Origin: Cliona cf. orientalis
Taxonomy: Eukaryota > Porifera > Demospongiae > Clionaida > Clionaidae
NCBI GenBank assembly: GCA_963930775.1
Contig: OZ005689.1
Span: 32,101,235 to 32,165,234, forward strand
Length of the DNA: 64,000 nt
Reading direction: 5' to 3'
Made by a program: the position numbers and the translations under genes. Position 1 is the first letter of the stretch. Each line of letters begins with the position of its first letter. The notes beneath the pieces were generated by a model. The model saw nothing but the letters and a program-made list of their open reading frames with translations, searched no databases and had not been told where the DNA came from. Shown piece by piece: positions 10,900 to 22,975 of the stretch.

Positions 10900-12128
10900 T
10901 TAATGACTCTATTAAGTGAGGAGTGTAAACACTTGTGTAGCATAAAGTTTAACTCAATGTTAAGGAAATGTAATCCACAACAACTGCTTGACTTCAGTGT
11001 GGAGAGCATTATGTCAGAGTGGCAGCAAGATGCTCCCTTGCTTCATCGATTCCTAATTGCTGTAGCATCATCGACTGGTACACCAACTACTGATCAGATA
11101 CCACCAATTTGTATGGCTGGCTGTGTCCTGTTGAGAGCAAGAAATATCCACATGTCTGCTTTCCAACATATTGTTGGCCTACTGCTATTTCACGGAAATT
11201 CAACTAAGCAGGTAGCTATGCTATTAATAGAAATTTGTGTATGCTTAATGGTATTATGGTTGCATGATCTTCATCAACAAAAATTGTTAAGTACGCTGGC
11301 CATTAATTTTTTTTTGTTTGTCCACAAAATTTAATGCTGTAGACAGTGGTGAGGATGAACAAGCTACAGGTTTGTGTATCTGCAGAAGCCACACTTCAGA
11401 AAGTAGATGAGTGTGCACAGGGGCATGACAAAAAGGTCAAGCAGTGGATTGCATCACAAGTGGAATATCTCAACAGTAAGTGTGTACATGTACATGTACA
11501 TTAATTTTGTACAAGAGCTATGATAGTGATTAACACCCACACACTTAATTCTTGCTGCAGCTATAGAAGAGGGCACCACTCAGTCACAGCATCATGCGGC
11601 ACTTGAGCAACCAACTACCATTGATCAATGTGATATTCAGGCATGCGACGACACTGCATCACCAAAAGTACATGTACCTGTCACAAAGCCTTTGCCTCTT
11701 CCACCAACTGTCCAGATTATTGGAGACAACGTTGACATACGGCAAAAACCAAGTCACCAGACACTTGAAAGACGTGGCAAAGACCATCACTTGTTCCATA
11801 TGGTGGCAGTTAAGGATAGGGTTGTTGTCGGAGACATCTCAGTTACTCAACCATCCGCAATGGTGAAAGATCTCGAGTTGCACACTTTTCTCCCAACGAT
11901 TGATGATTGTATCAAACTAAATAATGAGTTCATTTTTCTCATTGCAAGAGTACTGACCGATCGTCTGGCTGCGTGGAAGTGTCTACAAGATTGTGTTCCT
12001 ACCCAAATTCCTCACAAGGTTTCCAGGGAGATGGCTATGAAATCAGAAATAGTATGTGCAGTACAATATCATGTCAAATATAAGCCATATTAATTGAAGG
12101 TGTTTACGTGTTAATTAGGTACCCTGTG

Positions 12129-12592
12129 CAGGGGCGTAACTAGCCTTTTTGGAGACAGGAGGCACTGCTGTACTTTAACTGTGGCCGAAGGCCACAGCAA
12201 GCTAGGGGGGTCTGGGGGCATGCCCCCCCCCCCCAGAAAAATTTTTAATTTTAGACCCTCTGAGAAAGATTCTGACGCACTTTCTGGCACATTAATTTTA
12301 GTTTCAATACTTTAAAATTTGCAATGTCCAAGTACAATTATTTATTTACCATTCTTGTGCAACTTCCGAAAATACCTGGTGATAGGGCGACTCCCACTCC
12401 TCTTTGCTGCCATCACAACTTAGAATCTGTCAACTTGTCACACATGTACACTGGCTCCTTTCAGCACGTGTTAACGCTGTAAGGATCACGGTACGGTAAG
12501 GATCGCTATAATTATAGGTAATGCAAATGATCGTCAGGCAGAAAAGTGAGGAGGCACTTGCCTCCGTTGCCTCTATGGTAGTTACGCCCCTG
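12129..12592. mobile_element. hAT-like MITE (464 bp) in an exon of A
   Basis: The ends are CAGGGGCGTAACTAG and TAGTTACGCCCCTG. The flanks are a 5-bp duplication CTGTG (12124-12128, 12593-12597). Taking it out restores the codons VPCGVITK, which align with VPLGVIPK in element B. CAGGGGCGTAAC ends are hAT-like, and 5-bp duplications are known for the hAT5 group. It has no coding capacity. A GTGGCCGAAGGCCAC palindrome and a C-run lie inside. Confidence 0.85.
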
Positions 12593-14129
12593 CTGTGGAG
12601 TGATAACGAAGTCAGAACAGGAGACAGAAGGCATGGTAGACATGGATCATATCCAGAGATATGTGCCGGTAACAAGCAGTGGTAATATCCATCCTCTACT
12701 TTTTGGTGGGGATCAGCTCACTAGGGAGAGAGCTTACAATGCTAAGGATGCAAAGCTTCAATCAGCAGATCCTTTAAAGAAACTTCAGGGAATAGTTCCA
12801 AAAATCGAAGATTGGCATGCCCGATTCACATTTTATCAGGTACAGCTAATAGAATAATTATGTAACTTAAATACTGCAAAGTACATGTCAATGTCATATA
12901 TTTTCTCTCCCTCCCCCTCTTTCTCTCTCCCTTTCTAATCCACCCCCTCTCTCTAATGCACTCATACGAATAATCAAGGTGATTTTTAATCAGTTGTACA
13001 GCAAGGAATCAGAAGGCGAAAAAGGAACTCTGAAACAAGTTCAGACGGCAATCAACCGCACCAACATTCCTACAAAGGTGAAAGATGATCCAATGGCTGT
13101 AGAAGATTTTATGGACCTCGTACTTGATGCTCATATAATAGCAGCTGCTATCGATTTTTTTGGAATGACGACTGTGACGTCGAGACCCACAGCTAACATA
13201 GATCTCAGCAAAATCAAAAAGATGTCCAAACATGATAAATGGAGATCATTGTCACTTGCTATTCAGCATTTTTTAGATCATTACACTCTTCACGGGGAAG
13301 CTGATCACCTTGCTTCAACTGTTAAAGCACTTACCACAGAACCAGCAAAGAAGAGAAAAAAGGATGACAAATCAAAAATGGAAACAAAGAAGGAAAGGAA
13401 AAAGAAGCAGAATCAATCCGAAGATGGCGTCTATAATTATGCATGCCATCTTATGGGAATGAATCTAATGGCTAGAAATTTTCATGATGCTTCCCGCTGG
13501 AATGATGGAGAAAGAACTATCTGCTGTTGGAAATTTCTCCTCCTGCATTTCAAAGCAGATGGCAGAGTCAAGTACTCAGTAGAAGCATTCCATCTTCTAG
13601 CACAGGTTAATGCATTGCTTCCTCCCCACATGGCTCATCAGCTAACCTGAAACAGAGCATGTAATGTCAGTGGGGGAGAAGGTAAGAATATTCCCCTGGA
13701 CTTGATGGTTGAGCATTACAATCGAGTATTCAAGGATGACATAAACACGTTTAGATCCAACATTGGAGAGAAAAGCATAAGCAGGAGCTCACAAGCTATC
13801 GGCATAATGAAAGAGCTGTTGGAAAGATTTGATAGCATCATCAAGATCAAGAAGCCTAGTGGACGACATATCAAACCTAGTGAACAAAAAGATTTTGAAG
13901 TGATTGTAAAGATCCTTGTCAATGAAGGAGTGTTCAGGAAGGAGTTGGGTCGAGGGCATAAGAGCTTTGTCAATATTTCTTCAGATCCGTTTGCATCACT
14001 AAAGTCGAACCCTAAGCCACTTTTTGTATGGCTGAAGCATCGTTTGGAAGTCGAATCTACAGAGCAAGACTTAAATATGAATCTTTTATGAGCACTCAAA
14101 GTTACAATAAATATTAATTTTGTAAATAA

Positions 14130-16550
14130 TTAATCATCAAAAACATCATCAATTATTTGCATAATTTTTCCAGCTAGGTGCCAAATACCACATAATTCTT
14201 CTGTTTCAGAAGCCGAGTGAATACTCTTACAATTATGTACAATAGTGTCTATTGTTTGCAGAGGTAATCCACATGCAATATCATCTCCAACATACAAGGA
14301 AGTACAGCGTGCTGGTAACAAACAGGATCGTAATTCCAGTAGTCTTGATCTTAATGTATGTATTTTTACGTCTGTCACATCACGGTCTGGCACAGGTGAA
14401 CATTCATCTTCATCAGAAGTTGCACCATACTCTATTGGGACTGCATGTTTTTGCTCCTGTCCACATTCACATTTTTTAGTGCATAAATCACAACATGCAT
14501 GAGGGGGGCTGATTTGCTTGTGTGCACTCTCCCCAGGAAAATGCTTTAGAAGCTCTTCTCGGCGACACTTTCCCTCCTCCAGTGTACAGTATACTTTCAT
14601 ACTTTTGTCGACATGACCAAGGAGACTCCCTGGATACACATATGTGACCGGATCTGAGAAAACCCGGCATATTCTCAAAACGCGCATATGGCGCAATGCG
14701 CGTTTTTAGTATCAACAGTCAAAAAATATCAATGTCCAGTTTTTGTCATATTTATGTCAAAGAACCTTTCTACTAACTGTTGCCACCGCCTACGGAGGGT
14801 AAATGTAAGTTACCAAGGCGAAATAAGCCTTCATTTTGACCTACCTAGTTAGTACGGCTGCCGTACACGGAGCCCGTTGCTATGGGCGGTAATTAGAATT
14901 CTCTACCTAGATACAGCTAGATTCATCGAACTACTGTATGTTCGCTCACCTTTTTAGTTTCTTGGGCATCTAAGAACAATCGGCTGTCGTTGTCAACAAC
15001 GAAATTCAACTCTTGCTCGATCTTTACGTTCATTTCGAACGGCTCCGCCCAGGTCCATTTAATTGATTTCCGGGTCACGCGTAGTATGCGGAAACGCCAT
15101 ACGCGTGCATAGCAACGCCTTTGGACCGTAATTTCTCGATTATTGAGGGTGTGGCGCGATCGCAAACGAAGCGCTCTAGCTCCACAGCCAAGCGCGCGAT
15201 GGGTCTCAGACTTGGAGGCAGGTTAGCCCTATGATACAGCAATCCAAATATATAGCTAACTAAAATTTCAAGGATTGATGAATATGGCGGGTTTTCTCAG
15301 ATCCGGTCACATATAATAGTGCTATCGACTCTTTGCCGTCCCTTCCAGCACGACCGCTCTCCTGAAAATAGCTTTCAATATCACTGCAAGGTCCATAGTG
15401 GATAATGGTCCGCACATCAGGTATGTCTACCCCCATTCCAAAAGCTATAGTAGAAAAAAGGATACGACATGTACCATCAGTAGGTTGAAATACAGCTAGT
15501 ATTTCCTTTTTATCATCTTCATCAACACGAGCATGGTACATAGCAAACAGACGACTAGGTATTGACGGAGATGCTCCCTTTGGTTCATAGCTGTCACTTC
15601 TTAGTGAAGTTAGAAATTGTTTATATAGCTTGACACAGGCGGCAATTGATCGACAGAAGACAATTGTTTTGGCCAAATTCTTTCTTTCCTTCTGTAGCTT
15701 TGCTATAAGCCATTTAAAGGGTATCGTAACGTCACGCACATGTATCCTCACCACAGAATAGCAGATATTAGGTCGATCAGGACTGATTGCAATCACAAAT
15801 GGGTCATCAAGACGAAGACTATGTGAGATCAATGCTTTTGTTGTACTTGTTGCTGTTGCAGTCAACGCAAGAACTGGAGTATTGGTAGGTACAAATGATT
15901 TCAGCTGGGCAATGTTGGCATACACTGTACGAACTGGTCACCCCTGGAAAACAAACAAACTATAGTTAATTTTTGTTGGGTGGGCAATATTTAGGTAGAC
16001 TATTATGATGCATACTTAAAACACTGACTTACCACTTCACAATGCAATGAGCCTCATCCACTACTATAGCCAAGATATTGTTAACAAAATTATCATTTTC
16101 AAGTAGCAGCTTTCTCCACCTAGAACATATAAGAGCTTCTGGACTAGTAAACATATGAGTGATTTTTGACAGAGTTTCAGGATGAGCAATAAACTCGTTT
16201 GACAGCTGGACAGCTGTAGTGATGCCAACCTTTCGAAGTTTGGAGACTTGGTCAGTCATAAGCGATACGAGGGGCGACACAACTATTACACAAGGTAGAC
16301 AGGTTGGGCTGGCACCAGAGAGCTGCTCAAGGATAATCGAAGCGCACAGAGGTAGCGAGTGAAAGATGGCCGACTTTCCAAACCCGGTAGGCACCGTTAC
16401 AAAACAGTCGCGTCCGAGCAACACGCATCGAACTGCCTCTCTCTGCTCTCCCTTGACGGACGAATGACCCAGCTTTCCAAAAGCATCATCGATGGCTTTG
16501 TCGATCTCATCCATTTTGGTTCTTGCGCTCCATTTTAGATGAAGCGCCAT
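14130..16550 (-). pseudogene. Element A RecQ-like helicase, interrupted
   Basis: Exon 1 (16033-16550) has VKGEQREAV (motif 0), VPTGFGKS (Walker A), VVSPLVSLMTDQ (Ia) and DEAHC (II). After a roughly 89-bp intron, the second exon (15943 down to 15312, then 14642 to 14130) has ALTATAT (III), AKTIVFCRS (IV), STIAFGMGVDIPDVRTIIHY (V), QESGRAGRDG (VI) and a RecQ-type zinc domain (YCTLEEGKCRREELL, then HACCDLCTKKCECG). Element E splits this exon just after motif VI. With E and one TA set aside, the frame is open across the join. One base appears missing near 15930 (GDQF, then YANIAQ in another frame). The gene lacks the exon 1/2 intron of B's copy. It is expected to unwind DNA during transposition rather than to act in host repair (inference). 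Confidence 0.85.
14643..15311. mobile_element. Element E: 669-bp TA-duplicating element in the helicase exon of A
   Basis: The TIRs start TGTGACCGGATCTGAGAAAA and continue CCCG, flanked by TA (14641-14642, 15312-15313), suggesting a Tc1/mariner-type MITE. A second, inverted copy lies at about 55040-55678, sharing GCATATT, TTTTTGTCATATT, GTCAAAGAACC and CGCCTACGGAGG words. It has no intact gene; an 80-codon open stretch (14923-15165) is of unknown meaning. Confidence 0.8.
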
Positions 16551-16721
16551 GCCAAACAGCGTTCAACGTCGAACTAGATCGAGAGCGGCTCGGTCGATGT
16601 GCTAGCGACCGCAAACGTCCACTCACGGTATACCGGTATGCGCTAACTTCCTCTCGCCCACGCGTAGATTGCTATCCAGAATTTGGATAGTTGAATCTGA
16701 TTGGTCAGCTGAAATTCAATT

Positions 16722-16781
16722 AAACGTGACCTTTGCTAGACCCTTCCCCCCGCACGTACAATACAAGCGCAAGGAAGGGTC
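16722..16781 (-). repeat. Right terminal inverted repeat of element A, inner 60 bp
   Basis: This is the complement of the left TIR of A, from CGTGACCTTTGC outward. It ends in GGAAGGGTC, which is also the 9-bp target copied on insertion of B. The remaining 15 bp lie at 23060-23074. Confidence 0.9.
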
Positions 16782-16844
16782 TAGTCTCGTGCCCAGACCC
16801 CACCCCAAAAAGGGGGAAAGGGGTCTGGTCACGATCCTTGGGCC
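16782..16844 (+). repeat. Left terminal inverted repeat of element B
   Basis: The repeat is 63 bp ending CACGATCCTTGGGCC. It matches 22976-23050 in inverse orientation, except that the right copy has 12 extra bases (GAATATTATGGA region). The hairpin loop is ACCCCAAAAAGGGGGAAA. Confidence 0.9.
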
Positions 16845-16982
16845 ATTACGTCATGTAGTGTGTACTTAACTATGTATGGAATGTAATTAGTTAGTCAGCT
16901 GGCCGGCTGGTGTGACGTGGATGGGCGCACGCGGCAGGTGGAATTATTGAAATTAACCACGATATTGCTAAGGTTGTGCCAC

Positions 16983-19900
16983 ATGGCCGATATGGCTTAC
17001 CACTCTTGCTTGGTATGTTGTGAGCATACAGCTCCTAAAGGCCGGGTGGTATTTTGGCCGTTATCAGAAAAGAATAGCCGTGCTCATACGTTTTTTTGTA
17101 ACTTCATCAACGGATCTTATTACTTTTCTGGGACTGATCCGTTATACGTTTATAAGCAGCCTTGTTTCACAAAACTGCAGCAGGCATCGGATAAGCTGGA
17201 GTGCGTAATGTCCATTATTTCTGACCTAAAAGAAAAGAATGGACGAGTCGGAGACGTGGCAGCCATACCGGCATCTCTGGGCTGCTATGTTCAGTCTGTG
17301 ACAACTCCGACGTCATCTGTTCCAGCGAAGAGAGCAGCCACTGGAAGTGTGCCCAGAGCTAAGAAATTGCTCAGATTGGAGGTAAATGATATTAGCGACA
17401 AATTATTAGTGATGATCACTATTATTGTGCATACGCTATGATCTTGATAATATTTATAATTTATACAGCATGCTGGCTCTGCTAGCAGCATCCCACAAAC
17501 CCCTCCAAGTCAACTTAAGACGGTTGGTTTTTTTTTTTTTTTTATATTGTTGTCAGTCTACAATGCTATCATATCTGGTTTTATACAGGATGCTCAAGCC
17601 CGCACTACTGTGCCTGAAACACCACCGAGTGCAATGAAGGTTTGTTAATGAAATAGCATTCATCTAAAAAAAGTAATAGACACTGGTTTATGCTTGTATA
17701 ACAGGTTCGAGCTGATATTACTACGATTCCCGAAACGCCCCCAAGTGAAGTGAAGGTAAAATAATTATTATGACCATCCTGTACGTCTGAGTGACATCAT
17801 TAATTTTGTGCTTTCACATGCAGGTTATACATACAAAGGGGAAACGTGTGTGCACATTCTTGGTCCATACACCATATAAAAAGGTCGTGAAGTCACTGCG
17901 CTACAAGAATCCCTCCTACACAGCGCGAAGTATGCTTCGTGTACCACTACTAAAGCAATCAACTCTAGCTGAAGTGACGAAGGTATGTACATGATACAGT
18001 GGGTATTCAATTTTAGATCTGATTGTTTTGATATAGGTTGTGAGAGCTGAGTGTTCATTGCTATGCACGAAGAAGCCAGCATCATCCTTATTTCGTATAA
18101 CGACTATTTGAGTTCAAGTGGCACAATTTATGCGCTGAGTTGAAAAGGAGAGCTCCCACATTGTATGCCATACTGGAGGCTGCTTCGCGACGTTCACGAT
18201 CGAAAACGTCATCACTTATTGGAGTAGTAATGGCTGCAGGACTTTTATTGAAGCACAGAAATCAACAGATGGGTCTCCTCCAGACCATTGTCTCCATTAT
18301 TTTATACATCCAAAAAAGTGAGTATGATATATATACTGTGAATATATGCTCATGTGATTGTGCATGTAGGATTCTATGATACCCTTGGAAATCATAATAT
18401 TATAGCCTTTGTATTATTAATCTTTAGGTATACTTTCGGTTGCACAAGTTGGGTATTTGTGTGTCACACAAGTCAACTACTGTGGTAGTTAAGAAGCTTG
18501 GCGAAAAGCATGACCAGAAAGTACTCGACTGGGTGGCGGGTAAAGCAGTTGATTCCGGTTTTACTCTGGATTCTCAGCTCGTACCTCCTTGTTACATCCT
18601 TCAAGGAGACAACTATGACACAACTGTGCATGCTCGAGATATGCGTATGGACAATCAGAACAAGTCTTTGCACTACTTCAACACATATGCAGTAAAGGAC
18701 AGGCCTGACTTTTACATGCTGGATTCTGACCATAGCGCAACTTCAAAAGATATTAGAAGTGCTGCGATATCAACCTTTTTGCCTACCATGGAGGACTGCA
18801 AGAAAGTCCGAGATAACTACGTTGTTCTTGTGGCAAGAGTCCTAGTTGACCACTTGACATTTCTTCACCCCCTAAAGAAGTGTGTACCATGCCATGTGGA
18901 GCACAAGTATTCCAGTGAAATGAGCAAGAAATCTGAAATAGTAAGTATTAATTCAATTTGCAGATCACAGATAACATGTAAAAGATTATTACTAGGGTTA
19001 TTGGGGTCACCTTGTGTACTGTATTTGACCTCTTGTTTGTACTAGTACAGTTCACTCTACTAGCACAGTGGTGTATGCTGATACTATTACCATGATGTTA
19101 ATTGATAGGTGCCACTGGGAGTCATCCCCAAGAATGAGAATAACCGTGAAGAAATCGTAGAAATCTTGGAGATAATGCACAAATATGTACCGAAGGATGA
19201 TGACAAACTAATAAAAGTGAGTTTATTTTTATTAGCTAATATTCTGCCGTGTGCATACCCTGTTAGCATGATTGTGTATGCATATTATTCTTACAGTTAT
19301 TATAGAACCATCATTGATAGTAATGTTATTAGGTTGCTCTAGGAGGTGATCAGCTGACTGTGGAGAGAATACGTAATGCTCAGCTCAGCCGTGTCAATTC
19401 AGAGGATTCCTCCAGTGCTCTTCAGGGTTTATTACCATTTGCGTCTGACTGGCATGCAGAAGTAAACTTCATGCAGGTACATATGTAACTTGTAAGTCAT
19501 GCATGTCCTACTGCTAATTCACCTCGACCCATTCTTGTTCAATTATAGATAATTTTTGATCGACTGTACTCCACTCGCTCCAACTGTGATGCTGGTACTC
19601 TGGTTCAGCTACGCAACCTCATTAACCGGCGTAATGTAGCAAAGGATATTAGCGGGCGATTCAATGAATCAATTAATTTTTTTGAGCTTGTAAACTGCCA
19701 CATTATTGCTGCTGGAATGCACTTTTTTGGTTTGAATACCATGGCTGATCAGCCTAGGTACAATTCATTTCCCATGCATCAAAAATCAACCGAGTCTCAG
19801 TGGAAAGCCTTGTCTACTGTACTAGGTAAGCTGGTGGACAGATATGTCATTGTCCAACGCTTTCAAGAGTTACAACCCCATCACCCAATTTCAGTGCCAA

Positions 19901-20790
19901 AGTCGGTGGCCCATGAGATTTATAACAATCCACATGCCATTAGAATCCGTAGAGAGCACTTATATTGTGCCCAGATCTCTACTATAGTTGCCTCAGAACA
20001 CTGTTATGTTAAATCAGCAGATCCTAATCAGCCACAAAGTACTAAACATCGTAAGTTACCACAGTACCTGTGCACATCTATGGATGTCCCTCATGCTGCC
20101 ACATCAGTTTGCGAGAATGTGCCCGATGGTGTATTGATTATGCTTGCAGTGTTCTCAATGATGGTCTCCTACTCTTGGAATTTCGAGATGCCATTCACTA
20201 TGGATTTGGGCCCAGAATGTGCTGCTGGAAGTTCCTGTTGATTTATTTCAGGCATGCTAAGCATTACAAGTATGCTTTTGAAGCTTTTAATTTGCTCGCT
20301 CAAGTTCATGTTTTGGCTTCACCACGTGTCCAACACCAACTAACCTGGAGCCGGGTTGTGAATACGAGAGGTGGTGCAGGCAAGAATGTGCCTGTTGACT
20401 TGCACAATGAACACCTAAATAGAAAGCTAAAGGATGTTGTGAGTGGAATTGGAGCTAATGTAACCAAGGAATTAATAGTGGAAGCCAGCAAATCTTTGAA
20501 TGCTGTCGATACCATGTGAACATTTCGACACCATAACAGGCATCAGACCAGAGTCCATTCACCATACAAAGAAAAGTTCCGAACAAGACCTGATAACGAT
20601 TGTGAAACAGCTCTCTGAATCACAAGTATTTTCATATACCCCAGGCCGTAAACATAAGGCATTCCCAAATATTTAACCCAATTTGGTTCGAAGTGTGGAT
20701 GCGAAAGCCCTTTTTGAATGGATACATCAAAAACAAACACAATTAGCAAACAGAATTGATTTTAAAAAACTATTTAGAAGAGAAAATTAA
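16983..20790 (+). pseudogene. Element B DUF6589-type transposase-like gene, ten exons
   Basis: Exons: 16983-17381, 17469-17522, 17589-17639, 17705-17755, 17824-17982, 18037-18317, 18428-18940, 19109-19216, 19333-19476, 19549-20790, all with GT/AG borders and phase 0. Exon 1 has a Cys-rich zinc-binding-like start (HSCLVCCEH, then FFCNF). Exons 2-4 are micro-exons repeating a TxPxTPPS motif. Later exons share GDNYDTTVHARD, YAVKDR, STFLPTMEDC, VALGGDQLTVERI and HQLTWSRVVNTRGG, then AGKNVPVDLHNEHLNR with element A. The Asp/Asp/Glu in GDN, GGDQ and EHLNR are candidate catalytic residues. Defects: exon 6 is one base short (281 nt, near 18108), there is a pair of compensating frame changes near 20132 and 20515, and a TAA at 20674-20676. 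It is therefore probably inactive, although splicing signals look good. About 540-870 residues is normal for such transposases. Confidence 0.8.
17469..17755 (+). other. Three tandem micro-exons encoding TPPS repeats (within element B gene)
   Basis: Exons of 54, 51 and 51 nt encode SSIPQTPPSQLK, TTVPETPPSAMK and TTIPETPPSEVK, each bounded by AG/GT in phase 0. The repeated peptide is consistent with exon duplication. S/T-P-rich linkers are often phosphorylation or docking sites; no function is assigned here. Element A has no counterpart, and its exon 1/2 junction lies just where these would be. Confidence 0.7.
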
Positions 20791-22805
20791 TTTTTTTTGT
20801 ATACAATACACATTGAACAATGAAACTACTCTTTTCTGTGATACTGTTAATCTTAATATTGGGGAAGCATGCTCAGGAGGTACTCCTAACTGAATAAGGT
20901 CCGTCTCAGAATGTACTTGGTGGGCTATGGAGGATATTGTGTCAATAACATAATCAGTCAGCCCTGTAGCAATATCAAGCCCAACCATTTGTGCAGCATT
21001 TGGATCACAGAATTCCTCACTAAGTTTAAGTCTATACTGTAACAAGCTCTCTTTAATAGCTGAATCGGTCTTCCTCTTAGAAGTGGCAGGTTTAGCTCCT
21101 AATAGTTCGTGCTTCACATCATCCAATTCAAATTCAGTAAGCGACTCCAATCCCAACAAAGTATTTGAACATTGTGAGCAGGTGCAGGAAGCAGAACGGA
21201 TGTCACAACACATATGAAGTGGTGTTGGTTTGTTGATGCTCTTTGATGTATCAAATGAAGACATTAACAAGGCTCGGCGACAAACAGTGGTGTTTTTACA
21301 ATAAGCCTTCATTTCCTCTAGTGCATGGCGAAGCTTGCCATTATTAACATACAGTACAGCAATGGATGGTTTCCCATCTCTTCCTCCTCGGCCACTCTCC
21401 TGTATGTACATCTCTATATCATCCGGAGGAGACCAGTGAATGATCCTTCTAACATCTGGGGCATCCAAGCCCATAGCAAAGGCTACTGTAGCAAATATAA
21501 GTCTTACATTGCCATCAACTTGGGTGAATGAACTGAGAATGTTTTGCCGCACCTCTAATGATGTACACGCATCATATTTGTCGCATGTACGAAAGAGAGA
21601 CTGTTTCCCAGGTTGTGGTGTGCCAAAAAATAAAGAACCTCTCTCATTTAACTTAAGCACTGTATATTCATACATTTGAAGTAGCGTGTCATAAGATCGA
21701 CAGAATACAATGGTGCGCTTAGACTTTGCTCCATACTTGCATATCTCATCAATAAGTGGATCAAGAACCTCATATGGTGTTGATGGCATAGGTAGCAATG
21801 AATAGCATATATTCAGATTATTTGGAATCTTTGATACGATCTTGCAATCTTCCATTTCTAAACTTTTCTTGATTTTATTTTGCGTCGAAAGATTTGCCGT
21901 GGCAGTCAAAGCCATTATATTTGTATTGGGTGGCATGAGAGCTCGAATCTCACCAATACGAGAAAATTCTTGTCTAAACTGAGCACCCCTATAAATGAAA
22001 ATGCATATAAAGTCACTAATATACAGGTGCGTGCACACATGCAAAGTATAGTATATAATGTGAAAGAGGAAGGCAAATGCACTCATATGTGTATGTTACT
22101 CACATACACGCACACATACACACCATGTCGTCATATGCACATTGCACACACACACATACATACATGTACACAAACACATGCATATACACACACAGGGACT
22201 CACCACTTTTCGACACAATGTGCCTCATCAATAGCCAAGCAAACAAGGTTGTGCTGATAAACATCAGAACGAAACATTTCCCTAAACCTGAGGTTTGTCA
22301 GCATAGATTCTGGGCTTATGTATACCAGAGAGTAGTGGCCTTTGATAACTTCGCCAATAATCGATTGATCACGTTGATCTCTTCCAACAAATGCAGCTGA
22401 TACTCCTCGAGCTCCATAAGATTTTACCTACATAACAACATATAGGGCACTATTACATAAATTTGCTATAATATTCATCTTCACCAGGGCACTAGTACAA
22501 ACATCCCAACACACCTGATCCTGCATAAGTGAACTGAGAGGCGACACAACAACTATAGACCCTTGCTGATCGACATCACCCCGAAGAACATCAAATAAAA
22601 CCGGAAGGCATGCATAGCACAGGGATTTCCCACTCCCAGTAGGAAGAGAAACAAAGACATCGACCCCTTCTACAAATGATCTTATGGCATCTCTTTGATC
22701 TTCGGTGGGCCTATCATATCCAAGTGTACGGACAGCCTGAAGAATGGCCGAGTTCACTTGATGCAAAGGAAAGTCCCTCTTCAATCTCTTTACGCGCACT
22801 AGCAT
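20770..22805 (-). CDS. Element B RecQ-like helicase, three exons, apparently intact
   Basis: Exons 22515-22805, 22204-22427 and 20770-21988 (291, 224 and 1,219 nt) join in phase to give 577 residues and a stop. Motifs in order: EDQRDAI (0), LPTGSGKS (Walker A), VVSPLSSLMQDQ (Ia), DEAHC (II, followed by a split Trp codon), ALTATA (III), RTIVFCRS (IV), FATVAFAMGLDAPDVRRIIH (V), QESGRGGRDG (VI). A RecQ-type zinc domain follows (YCKNTTVCRRALL, then HMCCDIRSASCTCSQC). No HRDC domain is seen. The intron at 21989-22203 has a CA-rich microsatellite (about 22095-22195). The gene ends 21 bp inside the transposase gene's 3' end. It is unlike a host RecQ in context, being bounded by transposon TIRs. The proposed role is DNA unwinding in transposition (inference). 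Confidence 0.88.
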
Positions 22806-22975
22806 CGCTGTGGAGAGAGGATAGCAGCAACTTAACTAGCGTACTAGCACATCATAGGTACTAGGTACTAGGTACCCGGGCCCGGGTACAAAAGTGCAAC
22901 AAGTGCGCGGCGTGCGCTGGAATGCTGTTATTACCCTAGCTGCAATCTGATTGGAACGTTCAAATTCCTTTCCCC

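Larger units (their letters stand above)
9484..14091 (+). pseudogene. Element A DUF6589-type transposase-like gene, interrupted
   Basis: Exon pieces: 9484-about 9718 (zinc-binding-like CTVCGRVILQACDKY), 9740-9884 joined to 10904-11211, 11343-11475, 11561-12051, 12119-12128 joined to 12598-12839, and 12979-14091. Phases agree across all of these except the exon 1/2 junction, where the apparent intron is only 21 bp, so sequence has probably been lost. Shared with element B are GDNVD, MVAVKDR, HTFLPTIDDC, LFGGDQLTRERA and the C-terminal GGEGKNIPLDL...EHYNR motif. The Asp of GDN, the Asp of GGDQ and the Glu of EHxNR are conserved in both and could form a DDE triad (inference). Breaks: a 1,015-bp and a 464-bp insertion inside exons, and a stop at 13648-13650 where B has Trp. 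A Lys/Glu-rich insert (about 13330-13430) is absent in B. The likely role is transposition of A. Confidence 0.8.

Noticed and set aside
22095-22195. CRISPR-like or regulatory tandem repeat
   Set aside because: Simple CA-rich microsatellite within an intron of the element B helicase; no spacer structure.
14130-22805. Host RecQ (BLM/WRN/RECQ) genes
   Set aside because: Both helicases lie inside TIR-bounded elements beside DUF6589 genes and lack extra host RecQ domains, so they are transposon genes.
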